DNA from: Corynebacterium sp. J010B-136 | GTDB taxonomy: Bacteria; Actinomycetota; Actinomycetes; Mycobacteriales; Mycobacteriaceae | Length of the DNA: 64,000 nt | Direction: 5' to 3' | NCBI RefSeq assembly: GCF_002967075.1 | Contig: NZ_PUGE01000002.1 | Coordinates: forward strand, 372,001 to 436,000 | Part shown: piece after piece, positions 55,745 through 63,520 of the stretch | How the letters are laid out: the number at the start of each line of letters is the position of its first letter | How positions within the stretch are numbered: position 1 is the stretch's first letter | Program-made: the position numbers and the translations under genes | Notes under the pieces: model-generated | The model's input: the letters and a program-made list of their open reading frames with translations, nothing else | The model's database searches: none | What the model was told of the DNA's origin: nothing

Positions 55745-56707
55745 ATGAATGGCAAGCAGGTCCGGCTATTTCTAGTTGACGGGACCGTAGGAAGTCTAAT
55801 GACCGCGGAGATCCTGAATTGGACGGGGCACATGCTTCGAGCTCGACGTAAGGATCTGGGACGACTTAAAACTCGTGATGAGGCCAAACGCACGGGAGTT
55901 TATGTTCTCTTCGGTTCGGATGACGATGGTGAGCCAGCAGCCTATATCGGCGAAGGAGACAATGTTGTCAAGCGGCTAGAAAACCACAACTCGACAAAGG
56001 ATTTCTGGGAAGATGTTGTCATCATTACTTCCAAAGATATGAACCTGACTAAAGCCCATGTTCGCTATCTAGAGTCTGAACTTATTACACTCGCTCAGAA
56101 CATCGGCCGAGTAAATCTTTATAACGGCAACGTGCCATCTGGAGGTGCGGCACTTCCAGAGGCTGATGAGTCCGATATGAAATATTTCATTGGGCAGATT
56201 CGAATTCTTATGCCAGTATTAGGATTTGATATTTTTCGAGGCCGTTCTGCACAGAATTCTTCTGTAGCGAGTTCTCCCGACTCAGGTACCAGTGACTCCC
56301 CGAAGCACGAGACGTTGGGTTCCGAAGCGGTGTCTGAGTCATCAGATAGCCCAATTTTCGTTATGAACACTCGTGAAGGTGCTAAAGCTCAAGCTCAGAT
56401 CATCGACGGCGAGTTTACGATGCTAGCAGGATCTATTATTCCCGACGCGATGAAAGAAAATCCGGAAATGGCGGAGTCAACGAGAAAGTCTTTCGTTATT
56501 CGAAAAGCGCAACATGCCAAACTCCTCGAAGTAACGGAACAGAGTCCTATATCTGGCATGGTGACGCTGATAAAGGATGTTGCCTTCACTTCTCTTTCGG
56601 CTGCCGGAGCTATCGTATACGGTCGAGCTAGTGCCAACGGTCGCTTGACTTGGAAAACGGAGCAAGGGAATAGGTCGTTAGGGCAGTGGGAAAAAGATCA
56701 AGCATAA
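55745..56707 (+). CDS. GIY-YIG nuclease-like protein with DUF4357
   Basis: A 320-residue protein. The GIY-YIG-type fold spans about residues 48-130 with GVYVLFG (51-57), AYIGEGDNVVKRL (66-78) and LESELI as the expected catalytic Glu. A Ser/Glu-rich linker (165-205) joins a C-terminal DUF4357 domain (about 240-315, FTSLSAAGAIVYGRASANG). This combination recurs in defence islands and restriction loci (family knowledge), where DUF4357 is thought to bind nucleic acid. No clear Shine-Dalgarno. The gene stands alone between Hachiman and a convergent gene. Confidence 0.8.
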   Translation: MNGKQVRLFLVDGTVGSLMTAEILNWTGHMLRARRKDLGRLKTRDEAKRTGVYVLFGSDDDGEPAAYIGEGDNVVKRLENHNSTKDFWEDVVIITSKDMNLTKAHVRYLESELITLAQNIGRVNLYNGNVPSGGAALPEADESDMKYFIGQIRILMPVLGFDIFRGRSAQNSSVASSPDSGTSDSPKHETLGSEAVSESSDSPIFVMNTREGAKAQAQIIDGEFTMLAGSIIPDAMKENPEMAESTRKSFVIRKAQHAKLLEVTEQSPISGMVTLIKDVAFTSLSAAGAIVYGRASANGRLTWKTEQGNRSLGQWEKDQA

Positions 56708-56957
56708 CTCTTTGTCTGGTGATCGGTGCCTCAAATATGTTTTCTCTCCGGACTCAAGGATGACATTGAAAGTCAATTACCTGTATCTACTTGTAGGAAG
56801 AAAACTAACACGCATGAGCTATGAACGGGATCTGCTACAGGTAGTAGGCAGCTGATTTTGATCTCGAATCTTCCCGAAGTTTGAGCAGCACTTAGTTGAG
56901 GGGCTTCTCCAGTTTAATTGAGCCAATGAATAGTGGCGGGTTGGACCTTGCCCCGTA

Positions 56958-57710
56958 TTAACCCTCTCGGGCCAATTTCCATGAGTCACCGACCCGGTGG
57001 TACATCGGGAAATGAAGACTGTTTACCAACCGGAATCGGTCTTCCGGGTTCTTAGGCACGCGTACGCTCTTTCGCTGGCCTTCAATAAGAAAATCTACAT
57101 CTAGCCACCAGCGAAATGCCTTGGCTTGAGTTATGTAGTCTGCAGGGCGCGCATCCAAATTGATTCTCAGTGGATCGTTCCTACTTACGGTGGCGGCGAA
57201 CTCTTGGATGGGAGAACTACCTAAATCCAAGGCTTGAGCTTTCGGCGCCCACGCCGAAAGCTCAATGTCGAACCGACGTGATTCCAGAGATGCGCCGCCC
57301 ACTGGTTGGATGATACTGATTCCGGGTCCGGGGTCGTACTCCTCGCAGTGCACGCGTACGGAATCAAATACAACTTCAACGTTCGCTTTTGCACGGACGT
57401 CGAGTCTCACGGTAGAAAAACCTGAAGGCGAGGCATTCAGCTCGCTTATCGCCCAATGATACAAATCAAGCGCCGTACCGCTAGGCGGATTCAAATCCTC
57501 TGGATCCTCCAAGCCAGGGATAAAAGCTCCGAAAGCTATCCATGGCGGAGTGTTTGCCCAAATAATCCGAACATCGTCCTCAATGTCGATTGTGACTGGC
57601 CACGTGCGGGATTGGCTCGCCCACAAACGGTTAGAGCTCTGCGTCACGGTGCCTTGCAAAGGCGCGAACAGGGGTCGAACGATACTTGCTATTGAATCAA
57701 CAATGCCCAT
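56958..57710 (-). CDS. Unrecognised 250-residue protein
   Basis: Starts MGIVDSIASIVRPLFAPL, a short amphipathic stretch, then a beta-rich middle (WPVTIDIEDDVRIIW, VRLDVRAKANVEVVFDSVRV) and ends in a charged tail. No transmembrane helix, signal peptide or catalytic motif is visible. ATG 57710 is chosen over 57737 because the longer frame starts within the remnant of a decayed gene. It could be a two-domain beta-sandwich effector or carrier; I cannot assign a function. Last gene of a minus-strand series with VanZ-like and BRCT genes. Confidence 0.5.
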   Translation of the reverse strand: MGIVDSIASIVRPLFAPLQGTVTQSSNRLWASQSRTWPVTIDIEDDVRIIWANTPPWIAFGAFIPGLEDPEDLNPPSGTALDLYHWAISELNASPSGFSTVRLDVRAKANVEVVFDSVRVHCEEYDPGPGISIIQPVGGASLESRRFDIELSAWAPKAQALDLGSSPIQEFAATVSRNDPLRINLDARPADYITQAKAFRWWLDVDFLIEGQRKSVRVPKNPEDRFRLVNSLHFPMYHRVGDSWKLAREG

Positions 57711-57718
57711 ACCGGTCA

Positions 57719-57977
57719 GCTTAGTCGAGAACCTCATTAGAATCTTTGGTGACGAACCATGATGAGACAGGCATTGAATTATGAATGACGAGGCAACCCA
57801 ACGTGAGTTTCGCGATGCCCAATGGTTTCCCAGTGTCTATTTCAATAACTCGTGCTCACAGCCAGTCGTTATCGTGTATTGGTTCTGCGTCTTGGGTGAT
57901 AGACCGATATCTGCGCGAAGACGGAGATAGTCGTCGATGTCAGGTGCGTTTTGTTCAAGTAAATAACGGGGATCCAT
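57719..57977 (-). pseudogene. Decayed GNAT acetyltransferase
   Basis: Frame from ATG 57977 gives 46 residues (MDPRYLLEQNAPDIDDYLRL, then RADIGLSPKTQNQY) that match the start of the corynebacterial GNAT family. A stop at 57837-57839 ends it. A second frame just after continues with VIEIDTGKPLGIAKLTLG, the next expected segment, then stops at 57719-57721. At least one frameshift and loss of the acetyl-CoA-binding half are needed to explain this. The start overlaps the VanZ gene by 23 bases, so it was once translationally coupled to it. Confidence 0.6.
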
Positions 57978-58539
57978 GCTTAAAAGTGTAATTAGCCGCA
58001 TTGACCTCGGCTACGCGATCTGGATCGCCGAGGCGTGGACCGAGCACAACCAAAACGGCAAATACCACTACGACTACGGCAGTCAGTGACACCCATATCC
58101 ACTGAGCGCATAGGCCAGCCCATGCTGCGATGCACGCTCCAGCTGCGGCACCTAGCGTATTAAAAAGAAAGTCATCAATGTCGCTAAAGCCGAGCTGGAA
58201 AACGAACTGAGAGACCTCAATGAGCAACGAGAATCCCGCACCGAAAAGAGTGGTCAACCCAATTCGGCGGCAAAGCAAATAGACCAGCACCCCGAAAGGC
58301 ACAAAGAAAGCGAAGTTTCCACCGTAGCCAAACACTTTTGTAAATAAGCTGGCTGACTCCCACAAGTCATTGAGCGGCACCAATGACAGACCACGCACGC
58401 GTTGATTTTCCGGCACCCACAGTAAACCAACGACGAAGAACGCCTTGAGCATGGTCAGGGAGATTATGATTGCGCAGTATCCGGCCAAGGCCAAGATGAC
58501 CGGCGTGTGGGAATTCGACCGAGTGAAAAGGGAAGCCAT
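57955..58539 (-). CDS. VanZ-like membrane protein
   Basis: A 194-residue protein with five hydrophobic helices. The VanZ signature is present as NFAFFVPFGVLVYLL, then SLLIEVSQ and DIDDFLFNTLGAAAG (about residues 75-135). VanZ-like proteins are linked to low-level teicoplanin resistance in some bacteria; most have no proven role. Start ATG 58539. The stop overlaps a decayed acetyltransferase. Confidence 0.82.
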   Translation of the reverse strand: MASLFTRSNSHTPVILALAGYCAIIISLTMLKAFFVVGLLWVPENQRVRGLSLVPLNDLWESASLFTKVFGYGGNFAFFVPFGVLVYLLCRRIGLTTLFGAGFSLLIEVSQFVFQLGFSDIDDFLFNTLGAAAGACIAAWAGLCAQWIWVSLTAVVVVVFAVLVVLGPRLGDPDRVAEVNAANYTFKHGSPLFT

Positions 58540-58614
58540 AGCGTTATCTTAGATTAGCTCCTGAATGGTGGATTCCTGCGCAACTTTGATGTCGAATATA
58601 TTCGCCGATGATTC

Positions 58615-60207
58615 CTAAGCATCTTGCACTTTGTGGACTAGTGCCTTGATGCCGAAAACTACGGTAACTACTGCTGCGGCCATGGAACCAAGCAGCGAAA
58701 TACCACCGATTGCAGCGGGTAGTCCAGCATTCCCAGCCACGATGATGACTACAAAAAGAACTGCAGCGACAATTACTGATTGCTTGGTGCGCTTCAGTGC
58801 TTTTTCAAACTTCGGACGTTTAGCTACGGCACCGGTTGAAGAAGCAAAGGAAGACATCGGTGCTGCCGGCATAACGGTCTGAGAAGGAACCGGAGTCTGC
58901 GCCGGAGCCGATGAGGCTACGTACTCCTCGTAGCTCACCCAATTCGTATCCGGAACTGGTTGTTCTGGGACTGCAGCTGCTACTGGGCTTACCGCAGGTG
59001 CTGGCGTCTCGAGCGGTGCTGGCTCCACCGCCTCTACAGGTAGCTCATCTTCTTGTTCCTCGGATACCGCATCGCGTGCATCGGCAAAATCGAGCTCGGC
59101 TAGTTTTTGTTTCGCCCAAACATCGAAGTCTTCTTGGCGGATGAGCGGCTTACTGTGCATCCTGGCCATCTTCATCTTGCCGTCCGTTCCATCTGGGGCA
59201 TCAGTGACTAATACATCGCAGCGGGTTTTGGTAACCGCCTGCTTGTATTCGATTCCGAGCATGGAACACAAGCCTTGTAGTGGTTCACCCTGGGGGAGAA
59301 GTACACTGTCGACATAGGTGGAGCCGCGGAAAGACACTCTTGTGCCCGGGGTTAAGTACTCATCGGGCGTGACCCAGGTGTACTCGAAAGTATCTTCTGG
59401 TGCTTCCGGTTCAGGGGCTGGGAGAGTAGAAGTTTCTGGTGCGGGCGGCAGCGTAGCGGTCGCACCTATTACAGGGGTGGGCTCAGCTGCGGTCGATGCA
59501 TCCGTGGCAGGCCCATTGTTGTACCAGTCTTCGAAGTCATCTTGGCTGATAATTGGTTTGCCAAACGCGCGCGCATTTTGTGCCTTGCGGCTTTGCGATG
59601 CCGGGTCGTGCGCAACCAGGACATCACAGCGAGTCTTGGACACACCGGTCTTATATTCGAGGTCTTTCGCTGCACAGAGTTCACGCAATCGGTCGTCATC
59701 GGCAGGACCGCCTAAAAGATTGTTACGGCCGGTAAATGCAATACGAGTGCCAGGAACAAGCAAGGACGGGATATCTAGTTTGAGGGATTCTACATCCGGC
59801 AAAGTTAGGTTACTTACCCCAGCCTGCGCCGAGCGAGCACGCACGTCATCTGCTTCAGATTCAGTCCAGTAACCACGCGATACTGCCCATGCTGATAACA
59901 AATCGGCGGTTTCAATAACTTCATCGGTCACCAAGTTATTAGTTGGCCCGCCAGAATATGCCGCCCATGCGTGATCAGAATCGGTCGCGTGGGCGGGATC
60001 CAGCAACATCGGGCTTTGTGGGGCCCAGGACGGTATGAAAACAGCACCTTCAGTATGTTGCGGAGCAGGAGGCACAACCTGGCCATGGCCAATGTTTAAA
60101 GGATCTTCACGGTGGGCTGCAGCCATAGCGTGACAACGTTCAATGACATCAGAACCAGACAGCGGAATGCTAAATTCTGAAAAGTCATAGCCATTGCCTA
60201 GTGCCAA
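58615..60207 (-). CDS. Tandem BRCT protein with C-terminal membrane anchor (3' half of broken gene)
   Basis: A 530-residue frame. Residues 1-90 look like the end of a DEDD exonuclease (DHAWAAYSGG as ExoIII-like). Two BRCT domains follow (about 148-232, RIAFTGRNNLLGG to ISQDDFEDWY; and about 290-375, RVSFRGSTY to IRQEDFDVWA). Then comes an acidic Pro-rich linker, and finally two transmembrane helices (about 475-495 and 500-525). TTG 60207 is only a formal start. It overlaps the end of the upstream helicase frame in the -1 phase; adding one base near 60202 would fuse them as GWH-LGNGYDF. It is probably one gene split by a frameshift. Confidence 0.62.
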   Translation of the reverse strand: MALGNGYDFSEFSIPLSGSDVIERCHAMAAAHREDPLNIGHGQVVPPAPQHTEGAVFIPSWAPQSPMLLDPAHATDSDHAWAAYSGGPTNNLVTDEVIETADLLSAWAVSRGYWTESEADDVRARSAQAGVSNLTLPDVESLKLDIPSLLVPGTRIAFTGRNNLLGGPADDDRLRELCAAKDLEYKTGVSKTRCDVLVAHDPASQSRKAQNARAFGKPIISQDDFEDWYNNGPATDASTAAEPTPVIGATATLPPAPETSTLPAPEPEAPEDTFEYTWVTPDEYLTPGTRVSFRGSTYVDSVLLPQGEPLQGLCSMLGIEYKQAVTKTRCDVLVTDAPDGTDGKMKMARMHSKPLIRQEDFDVWAKQKLAELDFADARDAVSEEQEDELPVEAVEPAPLETPAPAVSPVAAAVPEQPVPDTNWVSYEEYVASSAPAQTPVPSQTVMPAAPMSSFASSTGAVAKRPKFEKALKRTKQSVIVAAVLFVVIIVAGNAGLPAAIGGISLLGSMAAAVVTVVFGIKALVHKVQDA

Positions 60208-60959
60208 CCCATGCCTTTTTCTTGGTAGCGGATGGCTCGCTCAAACATGGGCAGGTTGTCTCCAACGACGATGCTGCCTTCTGCTTGACGGAGCAACAAC
60301 GGCCAGAAATCCGACATAGTAGGTGCCATGGCAAGCCCACCGGCTGGAATACTGTGGCGTTCTCCAAAAGTGCCCAGGTCTGACATGGGATTAATCCACG
60401 TGCCAAAATCTGCGACCTTCTGCGTGCCTTCCATAACCACAGCATGGATACGGGCTACGTGGTCACTAATGCCGAAGTTGAATCCGTCGATGGATAAGAA
60501 CGTAATGCGATTGGTTGTCGCTACTGGGCCGACGTCACGGCGGATGCGGCGGACCAAGGGGTTATTAGCACGAATATGACGCGGTTCCACAGGTCTGCTA
60601 AATCGTAGGTTGTCCAAGCTTACGCCACGCGAGAGCGCGACATAAAACTGCCCGTCAGTTGCAGTGCCACCAGCGAGATTAAAAAAGAGCTTAGGGATGG
60701 TCTTGCCCTGGGATTTATGAATTGTAATCGCCCACGCCAAAATCACGGGGAATTGGTTAACACTTCCGATAACTTCTGAGCCAATCCCGGCATCGGTGAC
60801 AGTAGGGCGTTTAATTTCCCAGACATGGTGGGAAAGCTCAACTACTTCGCCATTGTGATCAAGTTGAACTGTAATGGTGTCGGGCCTGACCCCTGGAAAG
60901 TGGACACAGGGGTCAGGCCCTCCTTGTTGGGAGTGGATAAGTAATCGGCAGCTGATCAA
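60198..60959 (-). pseudogene. Truncated Pif1/RecD-like helicase plus exonuclease (5' half of broken gene)
   Basis: A 253-residue frame that lacks the helicase N-terminus. It contains the final SF1 motifs AWAITIHKSQGKT and QFYVALSRGVSLDNL typical of Pif1/RecD-like helicases, then a DEDD exonuclease start (FLSIDGFNFG; the usual D-x-E is altered to D-G-F) and ExoII-like VGDNLPMFERA. The first about 22 residues are encoded by a 39-base inverted repeat and flanking DNA, so they are not native. Ends in a premature TAG that overlaps the BRCT frame. Confidence 0.65.
60882..60920. repeat. Perfect 13-bp inverted repeat at the helicase truncation point
   Basis: GGGCCTGACCCCT and AGGGGTCAGGCCC are separated by GGAAAGTGGACAC. 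It lies where native helicase coding sequence begins. It could be a mobile-element scar, a hairpin-type element end, or a terminator without T-run. Confidence 0.6.
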
Positions 60960-61252
60960 TTAGCTTCATAGAGGGACCTCGAAGTACCAGCGTGAAAGTG
61001 AAGTAAGTAATAGCCAGGCATTGAAGAGATGCAACAATTTTGACTGACTCGTAGGCATCTACCTCGAAGAACAGGCAGATTGAACTTGCAATTCGATCGC
61101 TTCCGGCAAGGGAGGAAACACTCGTGGTTTTATCGGTTCCGTGGACCGTTGCGACACGGGATGGAACTCTGTCTTAAGGTCTTTGCTCACCTCGGATCGA
61201 GAATATTAGCTGAAACGTTGCTGGGAATTTTTTGCTGACGTAGCTTTAATCT
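60960..61252. other. Gene-free stretch before the cutinase-like gene
   Basis: No open frame of note on either strand. It is the right border of the accessory region and must hold the promoter for the gene at 61253; AGAATATTAG near 61200 could be its -10 region. The lost N-terminal helicase domains do not appear here. Confidence 0.45.
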
Positions 61253-62110
61253 ATGAGAAAAGTTTGCCGGGGGAGTGTATTTGGCTTCATATCTTGCTTT
61301 GTTCTTGCTGGGCTAACCCCAGCGGTAGGACACGCAGCGGTGCAAGAACAAACCTGTCCGGACACCGTTGTTCTCGCTGCGCGGGGATCCGACCAAAATG
61401 AGGATTACGGCGAATACTTCGGGCCGCAGAGCTATTCTGAGCATTCTGAACCGTCAAACGGATATGAGGGACCCAATTTTACTGCTTTGTTTCACCAGGT
61501 AGAGCAGCGTCATCCAGGAACTATGGATAACGTTTACGTGCTTGCCTTGGATGATCAGGCGTATCCAGCCAATATGGATCTGCCACCGCTAGCTGAAGAA
61601 GGCGAAAATCTTGGTCCAATTGAAATGGTTCAACGCGCGGTCGGCATTGTTCAGCAGTATCCGATTCACGAGATGCTGTATTCGGTAACTTTTGGCTTCA
61701 TCGACAGTCTTCGCACCGGGATGAGTAATGCTCCGAAAGTAGTGGAAGAATATGAAGCCACAACTGGCTGCAGTCCGCGCTATGTAGTCGCCGGTTATTC
61801 CCAGGGTGCTTTGGTGACTATGAGCGTTGAGAAGTACCTGGCGGATACTGGTCGCCTCCAAGGCGCAGTGACTATCGGTAACCCATTGCATAAGTATCAG
61901 TGGGCAATGGAGCGAGCTGTACTTCCAGAAGGAAAGCGGGTGGACTACTGCCTGAGCGGAGACGTCGTCTGCGACTTCTCTTTGGAAGCAGCTAGCGATG
62001 CTCTCTCTACAAAGGCAGAGCGCCACGCTTCTTATTTCCTCAATGAGCCAACGGCGCAGGATATTGAGGCAATCGACGCAGTTGCAGGTTTGCTCGATAG
62101 CGCCGATTAG
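61253..62110 (+). CDS. Secreted cutinase-family serine esterase
   Basis: A 285-residue exported protein. The signal peptide ends GHA (cleavage after about residue 28). The serine-esterase site is GYSQG (181-185, Ser183), with D237 and H258 as likely triad partners in CLSGDVVCDFS and KAERHASYF. Four cysteines flank the core as in cutinase-like proteins of mycolata, some of which cleave lipids or glycopeptide-bound mycolates. Substrate unknown. Convergent with the mycolyltransferase gene. Confidence 0.82.
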   Translation: MRKVCRGSVFGFISCFVLAGLTPAVGHAAVQEQTCPDTVVLAARGSDQNEDYGEYFGPQSYSEHSEPSNGYEGPNFTALFHQVEQRHPGTMDNVYVLALDDQAYPANMDLPPLAEEGENLGPIEMVQRAVGIVQQYPIHEMLYSVTFGFIDSLRTGMSNAPKVVEEYEATTGCSPRYVVAGYSQGALVTMSVEKYLADTGRLQGAVTIGNPLHKYQWAMERAVLPEGKRVDYCLSGDVVCDFSLEAASDALSTKAERHASYFLNEPTAQDIEAIDAVAGLLDSAD

Positions 62111-62144
62111 CGCGATCAAAGACGTGGCTTAATCCCCTATGACG

Positions 62145-63359
62145 TTATAGAACTGCCGACTTAATGCCATCCCATGCTGGCTGTAGCTGCGGGCCAAACA
62201 TAATCCAGCTGTGTGCACCCTCGTCCAAGTAATCCGTGGTGTGCGCGATACCGGACTTTGTCAGAGAGTCAGAAAGGTTTTCCGTGCACTGGCGTGATCC
62301 GGCTTCTAGCAAGGAACCTGCAATCTGGTCAGTGACACCCCTGTCTGCGTAGAATTCGCGCTCTTCATCAGTAATTACACCGGTTGCAGCGGACAAGTAA
62401 ATCTGCGTTCCGCGCAGGCCTTCAGGGTTGAGAACCACGTCATTGCGTTCCCAGGACTCTGGAGTGGACCACATGTTGTTGGGGTCGCCGCCCTGGTTGC
62501 CGACGGTGAGTTTGACGGTGCCGGAACCGATGGAATCGGTAGTTGAGTAGCAGCCGGAGATACCAGCAACGCCGTCAAAGAAACCAGGGTTGTTGTTGGC
62601 CATCATGACGGCACCGGAGGCACCCATCGATAGGCCGATGAGCCCACGCTTGCCGTTATGAGAGATTTCTTCCTCAAGGATAGGAGCAAGCTCTTCGGTT
62701 ACGAAGGTATCCCACTTGTACCGACCGAGCTTTGGATCATCGTTGTCCCAGTCCTGCCACATGGAACCAGCAGCTTGCGTAGGGATAGCGATGGTGGCAT
62801 CGGTGCCTGCGAAGACATCCTGCGCATAGCCTTCTCTAAACCAGTTGGAGTTCTGCGTAGCGCCAATGCCTTCTAACATGTAGACCACTGGCCCGCCATT
62901 ACCAACGAGAACCTGGACCTCTACATTGCGGCCCATAGATGGGGATGCAATAACCCAGTTCTCGATACCTGGCACCTTGGCAGCCCCGCGGGAGACAAGG
63001 CTTGCCGTGGTGATGGACTCATCGACAGGAAATGGGTAGATATCTTGTTCTGACTTCCACAGGTCAGTGAGGATGGTGGAGTTATCACCAAGCAGGCCCA
63101 GAATTCCGAAAGTCGTATCAATCGCTGCAAGGGAGGAGCCGTAGTTGCGGCTAAATTCCTGATGAGTTTCTGGCAACGAGGAACCTGTAGAAGACAGGTT
63201 GCCAGAAGAAAGACCTTGGGTCAGGCCACTGGAAAGCTCGCCATTGGAGGAACCCAGGGAAGACATCCAACCGGTGGAATTCGCACTAGATTGTGCATGA
63301 GCAGCAGGTGCCAGGGTAAGCGCGAGTGCTGCCGCGGCCAGCGCGGGAAGAAGACGCAT
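62145..63359 (-). CDS. Corynomycolyltransferase (antigen 85 family)
   Basis: A 404-residue secreted enzyme of the Cmt/antigen 85 group that moves corynomycolate between trehalose monocorynomycolate and the cell wall. The signal peptide ends AHA at residue 22. A Ser/Gly-rich segment follows (to about 65). The esterase domain begins about residue 130 (NVEVQVLVGNGG), with nucleophile in GLSMGASGA and the closing His in DEGAHSWIMFGP. AAAGG lies upstream of ATG 63359. This gene is a marker for mycolic-acid bacteria. Confidence 0.9.
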   Translation of the reverse strand: MRLLPALAAAALALTLAPAAHAQSSANSTGWMSSLGSSNGELSSGLTQGLSSGNLSSTGSSLPETHQEFSRNYGSSLAAIDTTFGILGLLGDNSTILTDLWKSEQDIYPFPVDESITTASLVSRGAAKVPGIENWVIASPSMGRNVEVQVLVGNGGPVVYMLEGIGATQNSNWFREGYAQDVFAGTDATIAIPTQAAGSMWQDWDNDDPKLGRYKWDTFVTEELAPILEEEISHNGKRGLIGLSMGASGAVMMANNNPGFFDGVAGISGCYSTTDSIGSGTVKLTVGNQGGDPNNMWSTPESWERNDVVLNPEGLRGTQIYLSAATGVITDEEREFYADRGVTDQIAGSLLEAGSRQCTENLSDSLTKSGIAHTTDYLDEGAHSWIMFGPQLQPAWDGIKSAVL

Positions 63360-63520
63360 GAAAGTACCTTTCGTAAGAGGGAATCGATAATAAATATATC
63401 CTCACCTTTGGGTTTTCTAACAATTAACTGTGGGTTATCTGTGGCACAGTTTTTGTCAGGGTTGGCGGGGAGCATCGAAAAGCAGCGAAGCTCAACGCCT
63501 AATCTTGGTAAACTGCGGGA

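Noticed and set aside
60198..60240. Programmed -1 frameshift joining helicase and BRCT frames
   Set aside because: The nearby GAA-AAA-GGC run is not in the phase of a classic X-XXY-YYZ slippery site; a one-base deletion explains the junction better.
41950..60960. att-type direct repeat of the tRNA-Glu 3' end at the far side of the island
   Set aside because: I looked for the T-arm and acceptor sequence downstream and found no convincing second copy, and there is no integrase gene.
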